A stretch of 31,886 bases of DNA from DSWT01 sp049975385 (GTDB lineage: Bacteria; Chloroflexota; Anaerolineae; B4-G1; SLSP01). Below the pieces are notes generated by a model. The model was not told the origin of the DNA and searched no databases. It saw only the letters and a program-made list of their open reading frames with translations. The DNA is taken from contig JBNGDO010000046.1 of NCBI GenBank assembly GCA_049975385.1, positions 1-31,886 on the forward strand, in the 5' to 3' direction. The translations under genes and the position numbers were made by a program. This document shows positions 21,826 through 29,471 of the stretch, in pieces (positions within the stretch are counted from its first letter, which is position 1; the number at the start of each line of letters is the position of its first letter).

Positions 21826-21894
21826 GTCAGCAGATTTAGCAGATGAAGCAGATTTTCTATTTGCTAACGGGAAAAATCTGCTTAATCTGCTGAC
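21826..21894. repeat. AGCAGATT word-repeat palindrome, copy 2
   Basis: Arms GTCAGCAGATTTAGCAGAT (21826-21844) and its near-perfect complement (21876-21894) match at 18 of 19 positions. Three 9-base units, AGCAGATTT, AGCAGATGA, AGCAGATTT, make up the left arm. It runs from 16 bases upstream of the mfd start to seven bases after the pth stop. No U-tract follows, so it is not a simple terminator. Confidence 0.85.
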
Positions 21895-21901
21895 GAAAGC
21901 A

Positions 21902-22492
21902 TTAACTGGTATCTTGACCGACGTGCCAGGTCATCCCCTGACGTTCGAAATCGGGATCGCCGTTGAGCCACGCTACCGCCAGATCGCAGGCCAGGCGCAG
22001 CACTTCCCAGACGATGTGTGTCTCGGCGGCGGAGAAGTCTTGCAGCACGTAGGCGGCGGGATCCATTTGTCCCGGCGGGCGTCCGATGCCCACCCGCAGC
22101 CGGGGGAGCGCCTGTGTCCCCAAGAGTTGCATGATGGACTGCACGCCTTTGTGTCCCCCGCTGCTTCCTTCTGGGCGGTAGCGCAGGTCGCCCAGGGGGA
22201 TGTCCAGGTCGTCGTAGATCACCAACATGCGCGCTGGGTCGATTTTGTAGAAGCGGCTGAGCGGGGCGATGGCCTTGCCGCTCTCGTTCATCCACGTCTG
22301 CGGTTTCGCCAGGATGACGCGCCGCGTTCCGATGATCCCGTGAGCGGTCTGCGCGCGGTGTTCCATACGCGTAAAGTTGAGCCGGTGCGCCTGTGCCAGT
22401 GCGTCCACAATCTGGAAGCCGATGTTATGGCGATTGTGCATGTAACGTGGACCGGGATTCCCCAACCCGGCGATGAGAAAGAATTCGGTCAC
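21902..22492 (-). CDS. pth: Peptidyl-tRNA hydrolase
   Basis: Releases tRNA from peptidyl-tRNA dropped by ribosomes. 196 residues. Conserved residues: Asn in LIAGLGNPGPRY, catalytic His in NRHNIGF, Asp in LVIYDDLDIPLGDLRYRPEG, and SSGGHKGVQSI, where Lys stands in the place of the more common Asn of GGHNG, a substitution also seen elsewhere in the family. The GTG at 22492 is chosen because translation from it begins exactly at the family's N-terminus (MTEFFLIAGLGNPG); it lies seven bases after the stop of the gene upstream, with no strong Shine-Dalgarno. Confidence 0.95.
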   Translation of the reverse strand: MTEFFLIAGLGNPGPRYMHNRHNIGFQIVDALAQAHRLNFTRMEHRAQTAHGIIGTRRVILAKPQTWMNESGKAIAPLSRFYKIDPARMLVIYDDLDIPLGDLRYRPEGSSGGHKGVQSIMQLLGTQALPRLRVGIGRPPGQMDPAAYVLQDFSAAETHIVWEVLRLACDLAVAWLNGDPDFERQGMTWHVGQDTS

Positions 22493-22499
22493 AATGCAC

Positions 22500-23303
22500 T
22501 CACGGTTCTTCGCGTGCTTGCTCGCGCGTTCCCGGCTCCTGCTTTTCCCGTTGGAGCCGCAGCGCGTAGCGTATGGCAGCCTTAATCGCGATGTAGAGTC
22601 CACCGATGACGTAGAGCATAATGGCGAGTTGCACGCCCGTTTTGAACGCGTCCTTGACCGCGTCCATAGAGATGATGGTTCTCGTTCCCTCTCCGGCCTC
22701 ACCGTCGTCGCCAGGTCCAGGCGTGACGCCAGGGCTAAGGGTAGGAGCGGGGCGCGGGGTGGCCGTGGGCGGCTGCTCGATGGTCGGCGCAATAGGCATG
22801 ACGCCCTCCGTGGGCAGCGGCGTAGGTGCGCCAACTTCGGTGGGTGTGGCTTCGGGCGTCGGTTCGGGGGTAGGGGTGGCTTCTTCGTTTTGCACCGTGA
22901 GATTTTGGACGAAGTAAACGTTGGGCGTTTCGTTGCCGGCTTCGTAGACCACCAGCGCCAGCACGTATTTTCCATTGGGCAAGACCGTAGTGTCCCACGT
23001 GCCTAGCGTGCCGTTGACGACCATACTCTGATTATTCCAGATGATGGGATCATCGTGTCGCCAGGCGGTTGAGCCGGTGACCTGGTCACCGGAAGCGTAG
23101 AGGATGCCGTAGGAGACGAAACCGGGATGGGTTGCCGTTCCCTGAATGTCGACTACACCACTGACCGTGCTGCCCTCCGGGGGATAGGTGATCGTCCACA
23201 CCGCATCCTGTGTGAGCGGCGCCGCCCAGCCCTGCCCCACGCCGGACAGCAGGAGGATGAGGGAGAGCAGAATGCTGTAGCGTATCAGTTTTGTCCCTTG
23301 CAT
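22500..23303 (-). CDS. Secreted Pro/Thr-rich protein with C-terminal membrane anchor
   Basis: 267 residues, not recognised as a named family. Signal peptide at 1-28 (LSLILLLSGVGQGWA). An extracytoplasmic Ig-like or cadherin-like beta domain at about 35-128 (TITYPPEGSTVSGVVDIQGT to GKYVLALVVYEAGNETPN). A Pro/Thr/Glu linker at about 130-205 (PTPEPTPEATPTEV-type). One TM helix near 222-244 (LAIMLYVIGGLYIAIKAAI) and a short charged cytoplasmic tail. This reads as a cell-surface domain on a stalk. It is seven bases upstream of pth, so probably in one operon. GGAG precedes the ATG. Confidence 0.7.
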   Translation of the reverse strand: MQGTKLIRYSILLSLILLLSGVGQGWAAPLTQDAVWTITYPPEGSTVSGVVDIQGTATHPGFVSYGILYASGDQVTGSTAWRHDDPIIWNNQSMVVNGTLGTWDTTVLPNGKYVLALVVYEAGNETPNVYFVQNLTVQNEEATPTPEPTPEATPTEVGAPTPLPTEGVMPIAPTIEQPPTATPRPAPTLSPGVTPGPGDDGEAGEGTRTIISMDAVKDAFKTGVQLAIMLYVIGGLYIAIKAAIRYALRLQREKQEPGTREQAREEP

Positions 23304-23414
23304 ACCAACTCCTCGCGAAAATAGTTGCTTCTATGCATCGGAAAAGTTTATCACGAAAGAGAGGGTTGGCAAGTGCCTGTGGCAGAAATAGTGTGCAACT
23401 TTGTGAAATCTAGA

Positions 23415-23431
23415 TCGTAATACTATTACGA
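23415..23431 (+). promoter_or_regulatory. Palindromic operator candidate upstream of pspC
   Basis: TCGTAATACTATTACGA is a perfect 7-bp inverted repeat around a 3-base centre, 24 bases upstream of the pspC start. It overlaps a possible -10 (TACTAT at 23421-23426), and TTGTGA at 23401-23406 could be a -35 at an imperfect distance. This geometry suits a dimeric repressor. No regulator gene is visible nearby. It is not part of the word repeats. Confidence 0.5.
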
Positions 23432-23454
23432 CATTACAAAAGGGAGGTCATACA

Positions 23455-23649
23455 ATGGCAAACAATAAGTTGCGCCGGCAACATGGTATCGTCGCCGGGG
23501 TGTGTGGTGGGTTGGGCGCGTTCTACGGCATTTCGCCGTTCTGGTTCCGGTTGCTTTTCCTGATTCTGCTGGTTCCGGGCGGGCTGCCGGGGTTGGTTCC
23601 CTACGTCATTCTGTGGTTGGTGATACCGCGGCGGCGGCGAGGGGAGTGA
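23455..23649 (+). CDS. Small PspC-domain membrane protein
   Basis: 64 residues. The PspC domain shows RRQHGIVAGVCGGLGAFYGI, then FWFRLLFLILLVPGGLPGLV and the final TM run YVILWLVIPRRRRGE. Family members act in envelope-stress responses or as small membrane accessory proteins. Strong Shine-Dalgarno GGGAGGT six bases before the ATG. Probably transcribed alone from the operator/promoter region at 23401-23431 to the terminator at 23766. Confidence 0.9.
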   Translation: MANNKLRRQHGIVAGVCGGLGAFYGISPFWFRLLFLILLVPGGLPGLVPYVILWLVIPRRRRGE

Positions 23650-23655
23650 GTGGGG

Positions 23656-23760
23656 ATTAGTAACAGGTAATCGGTAACTGGTAACTGGTAACTGGTAATT
23701 GGGGATTGGGAAGTGGTTTGTTTCACCAATCCCTAATCCCGGATTACTGATCACCAATCT
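23656..23760. repeat. GGTAACT heptamer repeat
   Basis: Heptamers GGTAATC, GGTAACT, GGTAACT, GGTAACT, GGTAATT in tandem (23666-23700). They are followed by GGGGATTGGGAAGTGG and an inverted, imperfect counterpart (CACCAATCCCTAATCC, GGATTACTGATCACC), so the whole element can fold back on itself. It starts immediately after the pspC stop. Confidence 0.8.
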
Positions 23761-23765
23761 CTAGC

Positions 23766-23803
23766 AAAAGACCGGGGTTTTACAAAGACCCCGGTCTTTT
23801 TTT
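23766..23803 (+). terminator. Rho-independent terminator after pspC
   Basis: AAAAGACCGGGGT (23766-23778) and ACCCCGGTCTTTT (23788-23800) form a perfect 13-bp stem with a nine-base loop, followed by a seven-T run and more T. It serves pspC on the plus strand. On the minus strand the stem ends in four T, so it may also act weakly for tldE. Confidence 0.95.
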
Positions 23804-23810
23804 CTTTTTT

Positions 23811-23841
23811 TTATCCGTAAAATCCGTGTGCATCCGTGTAC
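23811..23841. repeat. ATCCGTGT word-repeat
   Basis: Three degenerate units, ATCCGTAA, ATCCGTGTGC, ATCCGTGT, directly after the terminator's T tract and 18 bases before the tldE stop. Same style as the other spacer repeats but a different word. Confidence 0.55.
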
Positions 23842-23858
23842 TAAAAAAGTTGCGTGCG

Positions 23859-25244
23859 TCAGTAAGAGGGATTAGAGTGCGAGATCTCCAGCCCGTTGAC
23901 TTGCACCAGCGCGGGCACGATGATGGCGCGGGGGTTGCGCGCCCCGTAGCTCATCGACGTGTTGGCGACGACCTGCGCTTGCGAGAGCCACGCCAGCCTC
24001 TCGCCGAAGATGTCGAGCAGGCTCTGCGTCAGCCGCACGTTGTAGGGCACGACCACCGAGCCATCCTTCTTGAGCAGCAGCGCGCCGAAACGCGAGCTGC
24101 CGGTAACCAGCCCCTTGGAAGGGTTGACGATGTTCATGTAGTGCAGGTAGGGGATGTAGAGGACGTCGTTCTCGCGCGGCATCGCCATCAATTCTTCCAG
24201 CGTGCTCGCCGCCACGTCGCCGCCCTGCATCACGATGCTGCTGTGCGGCACGGTGTGCCCGGTCGGCTGCGCATCGAACTCGTCGGCCTCGTCCTGCGAC
24301 CAGACAAAGCTCTTGAACACCCCGTCGCTGAAGATGGGGAACGGCTGGCGCGGCATGCCCATCATATCGCGCCGGAACGGGAAGGTCTCGCGCCGTGTGG
24401 GATCGTCCGTCAGTGTGAAGTGCGGAGAGAAGACGCGCTGGCCGACTTTGTCTTCGCTGAGGAACGAGTAACCACGCTTCATCAGGCCGCCGTTGTAGCC
24501 GATGTAGCCCATAAACGTCAGCAATTCGGCGATGGCTGCCGGGCCAAGGACGATGTCATACGTTCCCAGCGGAAGCTGCTGCGGCGTATCGTGCTCGTAG
24601 TGCTCCACCAGGAACGCCAAATCGCGCCGCAATACGTCCGGGTCCAGGTCGGCTTTCTGCTGTGCGGATTGCTCGGCGATCACTTCCCACTTGAGTCCCG
24701 TGTGCGAGAGCACGATGGTGACCTGCGCGTCCGAGGTCTTGAAGTACTGCGTATGCTCCGAGCGAGTGTTGATTTGGGCGAGGGTGTTCGCGCCGCAGGA
24801 GAAAATGCCCGATAGTTGAATCTGATCCGTCTCCAGTCCCGCCACAGCCTGGTTGAAGAATGCCAGACGTTCTTCGTTGCTCAAGGTGGCCAACGCGGGA
24901 TCGTAGGCGCTCTCGTCGCTGAAGGACTCGGTGTAGACCGGCACGGTGGGCTGGTAACTCAGGGGCTGGGCGTGTAAGACCATCTCGGCGGCGATGTCCA
25001 CACCTTGCTGCATTTCCTCCAGCTTATCCAGCGCGGTGATCAGCCCGTAACTGGCGCGCTGCCGGTCCTTGTGGGCGGTGATCTCCAGGCGGATGAGATG
25101 CTCGTTGGTGTTCAACGAAATGGCTGAGTTGGCAAAACGCATCAGATAACTATCTTCTTCGTGGTAGAGGAACGTGGCTTCCACGCCTTTCGCCAGCGCG
25201 TACGCGCGCAAGTCATGCAGGGTTTGCAGAATTTGATCTTTCAC
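23859..25244 (-). CDS. tldE: TldE/PmbA-family metalloprotease subunit
   Basis: 461 residues, TldD/PmbA family. Landmarks: SYLMRFANSAISLNTNEH near the N-terminus, the late GGDVAASTLEELMAMPRE and ITLTQSLLDIF-like tail (VRLTQSLLDIFGERLAWLSQ), and no HExxxH motif, as expected for the non-catalytic E subunit. It forms a heterodimeric peptidase with TldD that trims small unfolded or modified peptides. GTG start two bases after the tldD stop, with ATAGGAGAG lying inside the end of tldD, so the two are tightly coupled. Confidence 0.88.
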   Translation of the reverse strand: MKDQILQTLHDLRAYALAKGVEATFLYHEEDSYLMRFANSAISLNTNEHLIRLEITAHKDRQRASYGLITALDKLEEMQQGVDIAAEMVLHAQPLSYQPTVPVYTESFSDESAYDPALATLSNEERLAFFNQAVAGLETDQIQLSGIFSCGANTLAQINTRSEHTQYFKTSDAQVTIVLSHTGLKWEVIAEQSAQQKADLDPDVLRRDLAFLVEHYEHDTPQQLPLGTYDIVLGPAAIAELLTFMGYIGYNGGLMKRGYSFLSEDKVGQRVFSPHFTLTDDPTRRETFPFRRDMMGMPRQPFPIFSDGVFKSFVWSQDEADEFDAQPTGHTVPHSSIVMQGGDVAASTLEELMAMPRENDVLYIPYLHYMNIVNPSKGLVTGSSRFGALLLKKDGSVVVPYNVRLTQSLLDIFGERLAWLSQAQVVANTSMSYGARNPRAIIVPALVQVNGLEISHSNPSY

Positions 25245-25246
25245 GG

Positions 25247-26701
25247 CTACTCTCCTATTCTCACGCGATCAAAGCGGCAGACCGGCACGCCATGGCCCAA
25301 TTGCATAACCTGGTTGGGCTGGCCTTTGCCGCAGTTCGGGACGTAGCACACTTCCCAGGTGGATGCATCGCCCACCGCCGACAACGAATTGTAGAACGGA
25401 ACCGTCTCGCCCTGGTACGTTGCGTTCTTGACCACGTTCGTGACCTCTCCATCCTCCACCAGCCAGCCGATCTCGGTGGCGAAGTGGAACTGCTCGCGGT
25501 TCGAGCCGATGGACCAGCTCTTGTCGCCATCGAGGATGATGCCCCGCTCGGTGTTGTGAATGATGTCGTCCAGCGTTCCATCCTCGCCGGGATCGACGTT
25601 GATGTTGGTCATGCGCTCGATGGGCACGCGATAGAACGACGTGGCGCGGTTCGCGCCGCTGCTGCCGTCGAAAATGACCTTGTTGGCGCGCGCGTTGGCT
25701 TCCTCGACCATTTGTCGTCCGGTGATCGCGCCCACGAGCAAGCCTTTATCGATCAGCAGATTGTTCTGGGCAGGGATGCCGTCGTCGTCGTAGCCGAAGC
25801 TGCCGGGGCTGTTGGGGATCGTCGCATCTGCACGGACCGTCAGCTTGTCGGAGCCGTAGCGCAGCGTGCCGAAATCGCTGAGCCGGACGAACGAGCCGCC
25901 CGCGTAGGCCAGCTCGTAGCCCAGGATGCGGTCCAGCTCGAGGGCGTGCCCAATGGTCTCGTGCGTCTGCAAGAACATAATGCCGGGCAGCAGAATGACC
26001 GACCGCACGTCCTTGGGGCAATCGTCGGCTGCCAGCACCTCGTTCATCTCGCGCACGATGCGTTCAGCGTTCGCGCTGAAGATCTCCATGTCGAGCGTCT
26101 CCCAGCCGCGCGTGTCGCCCAGTCGCGGCGGATTGTACTTACGCGAGTGCATCTCGCCCTGCGCATCCAGACCGGCCACCTCTATGGAGGGGAAGACTTC
26201 GACGATGGTCTTCTCGATCTCGCTGCCTTCCGAATCCAGGAAGACGATCTGCTTGCGGATGAACGTCAATGCACAGATGCGCTGGAAAACGCCCGGCTGG
26301 TTCAGCTTCTCGTCCATCGTTTGCAGAAACGCCAGCTTGTCGGCCAGCGGCACGGTAAACGGGTCGATCTGGTTGGGGCTGGTGAAGGTCGCCTGGATGG
26401 CATCCTTTTCCGCCAGGCGGACGGGGAAGGTCACCCGCTCGGCGGCGACGCGGGCGTTGTCGAAAGCTTTGTCGAACAGCGCGCCGAGGTTACTCAGATC
26501 CGAAGCCGCCGAGAATCCCCACGCGCCCTTGTACAACACGCGGACGCCCACGCCGCTCTCCCGTGTGGCGGTGGCTTCTTTGAGATTGCCGTTCCACATC
26601 AACAGCTCGTTCGTTTCCTCGACGGGATACCAGCGCGCGTCCACGTAGAGCGCGCCCGCGGCCCGGAGGCGGTCAATGTGTTCTTGTAATTGCTTGCGCA
26701 T
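25247..26701 (-). CDS. tldD: TldD-family metalloprotease
   Basis: 484 residues. The metal site is FLQTHETIGHALELDRILGY: His-Glu-x3-His, the TldD form of the zinc motif. Also MWNGNLKEATATRESGVGVR near the N-terminus and GRQMVEEANARANKV in the C-terminal part. Catalytic partner of the TldE protein coded next. The ATG at 26701 is chosen for AAGGAGAATAGG immediately upstream; the longer frame to 26779 has no ribosome-binding site. Extended -10 promoter at 26735-26743. Confidence 0.92.
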   Translation of the reverse strand: MRKQLQEHIDRLRAAGALYVDARWYPVEETNELLMWNGNLKEATATRESGVGVRVLYKGAWGFSAASDLSNLGALFDKAFDNARVAAERVTFPVRLAEKDAIQATFTSPNQIDPFTVPLADKLAFLQTMDEKLNQPGVFQRICALTFIRKQIVFLDSEGSEIEKTIVEVFPSIEVAGLDAQGEMHSRKYNPPRLGDTRGWETLDMEIFSANAERIVREMNEVLAADDCPKDVRSVILLPGIMFLQTHETIGHALELDRILGYELAYAGGSFVRLSDFGTLRYGSDKLTVRADATIPNSPGSFGYDDDGIPAQNNLLIDKGLLVGAITGRQMVEEANARANKVIFDGSSGANRATSFYRVPIERMTNINVDPGEDGTLDDIIHNTERGIILDGDKSWSIGSNREQFHFATEIGWLVEDGEVTNVVKNATYQGETVPFYNSLSAVGDASTWEVCYVPNCGKGQPNQVMQLGHGVPVCRFDRVRIGE

Positions 26702-26734
26702 CCTATTCTCCTTATTCTGAAGTTGTGTTCGGTT

Positions 26735-26743
26735 ATAATACCA
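26735..26743 (-). promoter_or_regulatory. Extended -10 promoter of tldD
   Basis: On the minus strand TGGTATTAT (an extended -10, TATTAT matching five of six) about 34 bases upstream of the tldD ATG. No -35 is recognisable. Similar extended -10 boxes drive both TA pairs. Confidence 0.45.
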
Positions 26744-26824
26744 CAGATTCCGGGGCAGTGCAGTGAAATTTGTATCCAAACTTTTAGCCCATTGATCATG
26801 TCCTTATCCTTGCTGTTGATCGCC

Positions 26825-27037
26825 GCACCTTGCCGTGGGCCTGGGGTGGGGAAGGCGGTTGAACGCGAGATCAGGAAAGACGCGCAGGTGACGGCTATCC
26901 TGGCGGACGTCCAGGTGAACAACCGGCAGGCTGTGCGCTTCCGGCAGAAGCACGGCTACCGCACTGTCAGCGGCCCCACACTGATGCCCGACCAGACGAC
27001 GGTGTTTGGGCTGCGGAAGGATATTGACCGGCAATAA
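26825..27037 (+). pseudogene. C-terminal remnant of a GNAT acetyltransferase
   Basis: The translated stretch CRGPGVGKAVEREI, then AILADVQVNNRQAVRFRQKHGYRTVSG (shown here in two parts of one frame), and a final VFGLRKDIDRQ is the acetyl-CoA loop (R-G-x-G-x-G/A) and C-terminal half of a GNAT domain. The N-terminal half is missing and there is no start signal, so this is a truncated, probably dead gene. Together with the tldD promoter it fills 26702-27099, where nothing else is seen. Confidence 0.7.
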
Positions 27038-27049
27038 AACGTCCGGATA

Positions 27050-27058
27050 TGCTATAAT
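27050..27058 (+). promoter_or_regulatory. Extended -10 promoter of the UPF0175-DUF3368 pair
   Basis: TGCTATAAT, an extended -10 with perfect TATAAT, 42 bases upstream of the antitoxin ATG. The nearest -35 candidate (TTGACC, 27024-27029) is 23 bp away, too far. It is identical to the 9-mer at the other TA pair. Confidence 0.7.
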
Positions 27059-27099
27059 AGTTTTATGAGGCATACAAAATCTGAAAGGGAGGTATCTTT

Positions 27100-27372
27100 A
27101 TGGAAGAAGTACTCACCCTCCATATTTCTGGTGAAGTCCGGTCTATGCTCAACCGCACCACAGAGGAACTGGCCCGCGATATACAACTCTACGCGGCTTT
27201 GATGTTGTTTCGCAGTGGCAAGCTCTCTTCCGGTGCAGCCGCGGAAATGGCCGGGGTGCCACGTGTGATGTTTCTGGACCTCTGCGCCGAGTACAAGATT
27301 CCTGTTACAAACATTACCGGTGCAGACTTGCGGCGGGAATTGGCCGATGATGAAGTTTCCCATCGTTTGTGA
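27100..27372 (+). CDS. UPF0175-family antitoxin
   Basis: 90 residues. Matches UPF0175: TEELARDIQLYAALMLFRSG, then GKLSSGAAAEMAGVPRVMFL, a helix-turn-helix-like segment, and the tail YKIPVTNITGADLRRELADD. The family pairs with DUF3368 PIN-like toxins, and it does so here with a 26-base overlap. GGGAGGT seven bases before the ATG. It probably neutralises the toxin and may repress the operon through its HTH. Confidence 0.88.
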   Translation: MEEVLTLHISGEVRSMLNRTTEELARDIQLYAALMLFRSGKLSSGAAAEMAGVPRVMFLDLCAEYKIPVTNITGADLRRELADDEVSHRL

Positions 27373-27841
27373 TACTACGCTTTGGCTCTACCTGGGCCGT
27401 ATCCAACAGATTGGCTTGCTGTCTGGCCTATTTGCGCCGATTTACATTCCGGAAATAGTTTTGTTGGAATTGGATATGGGACGTTTGTTGCGCTCAGATA
27501 CACTAGATCCGCGCATGTTACCTTGGGTGACACCTGTTGACGTCACCCAGGATGATCTGGCGCGATTGCCCTTCAACCGCCTGGGCGCAGGGGAGCGGGC
27601 TACCATTGCCTACGCTTATGCTCATCAGGTTGTGACGACGGGGTTAGACGATCTTCGGGCGCGCCAATTGGCCGAGTCTCTGGGTTTACACGTTACTGGA
27701 ACGCCTGGTGTATTGTTGCGCGCAAAACATGCCGGGCTACTTCCCACTATACGCTCTGCGCTAGATGCACTCGTTTGTCATGGATTCCGGTTAAGCACGG
27801 AGTTGTATCTGGAAATTCTAGAGATAGCAAAAGAAGCCTAA
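27347..27841 (+). CDS. DUF3368 PIN-like toxin
   Basis: 164-residue PIN-fold nuclease candidate. Acidic residues in the expected order: Asp in PIVCDTTLWLYLG, Glu in IYIPEIVLLELDMG, and Asp-Asp in VVTTGLDDLRARQLAESLGL. The pattern HVTGTPGVLLRAKHAGLLP is typical of DUF3368. The start lies within the antitoxin gene (ATG 27347 or 27350). It ends ten bases before the convergent GH28-like gene, so transcription from both sides meets here. Confidence 0.85.
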   Translation: MMKFPIVCDTTLWLYLGRIQQIGLLSGLFAPIYIPEIVLLELDMGRLLRSDTLDPRMLPWVTPVDVTQDDLARLPFNRLGAGERATIAYAYAHQVVTTGLDDLRARQLAESLGLHVTGTPGVLLRAKHAGLLPTIRSALDALVCHGFRLSTELYLEILEIAKEA

Positions 27842-27851
27842 TCTTTCAGGT

Positions 27852-29372
27852 TCACTTTTCTTCTACTGCCGAAGCGGGTACCTCATCAGTTCTGTCGATG
27901 GGCTGCGTGGCGCGCTTAAAATGATTGCCGCCCAGTACGATATCCCGCGTTTGCGCGCCCTCGATGTGCAAGAAGACGCCCGTTTCAGCCGTCGCCTTGC
28001 AGCCGTGAACGAAAGCCCCATCCACGTCCCGCATTTGGATGACCGGCGCGTCCGGCGGCGGCGTGGGCGTGGTGAAACCGTTGATTTCGATGTCCGCCGC
28101 ATCGGCCAGCATCAGCGCCGGGCCGAGTTGGTCGGCGACCGTGACGTTGTGGAAGCGCAGGCCGCGCACGTTGGTGGCCCAGAATCCGGCGCGGCGCATC
28201 GGTTCGAGATTCGGCGCCATCGCCGGGACGCCGGGTTCGGCGTCCAACGCCATCGAAATGTCCACGTTGCTGAAGGTAATTTCCTCCACAGGCATCTCCG
28301 GCAGGCCATAGAGGAACGCCGCCGCGTAGCGCACGTCGCGCGCGGTGATGTTGCTGAAGTGCACGCGGCGGAAGCGCGGCGTCCCCTCGTTCACCGGCCA
28401 GGGGGAGCGATCTGCGATTTTGTCCGTCCCCCACGCGCCGCAGCCGTAGTAGAGGTTCATGATGAACGGGCACATCACGTCCTTCATCACGATGTTCGTC
28501 ACGCGGATGTCCTCCACCACGCCGCCGCGCTCGCGCCGCGACTTGAGACGGATGCCCCGGTCGGTACCCACGAAGACGCAGTTGGTGATGGTGACGTTGC
28601 GCACGTCGCCGCTCATCTCGCTGCCGATGACGACACCGCCGTGCCCGTGCACCATTGTGCAGTTGGTGATGGTGATGTTCTCGCACGGCAGTAGCCTGTC
28701 GCGGCCTTCTTCCTCCGTCCCGGCTTTGATCGTAACGCAGTCGTCGCCCACATCGATGTGGCAATTGCTGACGTGGACGTTGGTACACGATTCGGGATTG
28801 ACGCCGTCGGTGTTGGGCGAATCCGCCGGATTGGCGATGGTGACCTTGTCCACGGTGACGTTGTTGCAAGCGTAGGGGTGGAGGGTCCAACTGGGCGAGT
28901 TGGTGCAGGTGATGCCTTCGATGACGACGTTGGTGCAGCGGCTGAAGGAGATGAGGCGCGGACGCGGGTAATCGAGCGCGCGGTCGCGGTGCAGCTTCCA
29001 CCAGAACGCGCCACGCCCATCGACCGTTCCCCTCCCAACGACGGCGATGTGCGTCAGATCGTCGCCGCCGATGAGGGGTGCATGGGTTTTGCGGCTGACC
29101 CCTTCCCAACGGTTCTCGACGGTCGGGTAGTCGGCGGTGTTCTGGCTGCCCAGCAGCGTCGCTCCGGCATCCAGGTAGAGCGTGACGTGGCTCTTGAGGA
29201 ACAGCGAGCCGGTGACGTATTGCCCTGCAGGGACGTGGACCGTGCCGCCCCCGGCCTGGCTGCATGCTTCGATGGCGGCTTGTAGGGCAGCCGTGTCGAG
29301 CGTTTCCCCGTCGCCGGTCGCGCCGAAGTCTAGAACGTTGTACGTAATGTGTGGTTTGTTCGATAGGGTCAT
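27852..29372 (-). CDS. GH28 polygalacturonase-like glycosidase
   Basis: 506-residue right-handed beta-helix protein. The opening VLDFGATGDGETLDTAALQ, then AGGGTVHVPAGQYVTGSLFL, is typical. Catalytic GH28 blocks are all present: NTDGVNPESC, Asp210-Asp211 in DVGDDCVTIKAG, HGHGGVVIGSE, and GIRLKSRRERGG (R-x-K). It hydrolyses galacturonan or related pectin chains. There is no obvious signal peptide after the chosen start, so the enzyme may be intracellular and act on imported oligogalacturonides. ATG 29372 has GGAGGTGAT upstream; an earlier in-frame ATG lies at the edge of a repeat and is rejected. Confidence 0.92.
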   Translation of the reverse strand: MTLSNKPHITYNVLDFGATGDGETLDTAALQAAIEACSQAGGGTVHVPAGQYVTGSLFLKSHVTLYLDAGATLLGSQNTADYPTVENRWEGVSRKTHAPLIGGDDLTHIAVVGRGTVDGRGAFWWKLHRDRALDYPRPRLISFSRCTNVVIEGITCTNSPSWTLHPYACNNVTVDKVTIANPADSPNTDGVNPESCTNVHVSNCHIDVGDDCVTIKAGTEEEGRDRLLPCENITITNCTMVHGHGGVVIGSEMSGDVRNVTITNCVFVGTDRGIRLKSRRERGGVVEDIRVTNIVMKDVMCPFIMNLYYGCGAWGTDKIADRSPWPVNEGTPRFRRVHFSNITARDVRYAAAFLYGLPEMPVEEITFSNVDISMALDAEPGVPAMAPNLEPMRRAGFWATNVRGLRFHNVTVADQLGPALMLADAADIEINGFTTPTPPPDAPVIQMRDVDGAFVHGCKATAETGVFLHIEGAQTRDIVLGGNHFKRATQPIDRTDEVPASAVEEK

Positions 29373-29394
29373 CGGAATCACCTCCGCAAAATGA

Positions 29395-29452
29395 ACCACG
29401 AATCTTCACGAATAGAGACCAAAATTGGTGGGAATTCGTGAAGATTCGTGGT
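29395..29452. repeat. CACGAAT word-repeat, copy 3, perfect palindrome
   Basis: Arms ACCACGAATCTTCACGAAT (29395-29413) and the exact reverse complement (29434-29452), 19 bp without mismatch, with an inner ACCAA-AA-TTGGT hairpin in the 20-base loop. It starts 23 bases upstream of the GH28 start and ends 19 bases before the BMP lipoprotein stop, filling the spacer. Confidence 0.9.
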
Positions 29453-29471
29453 AAAATTTCACACTTTTCGG

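Noticed and set aside
21826..21894. Rho-independent terminator between pth and mfd
   Set aside because: The stem is long but no U-tract follows on either strand.
25292..26689. Long plus-strand open frame over tldD
   Set aside because: Antisense to tldD, low-complexity composition, no family match by eye.
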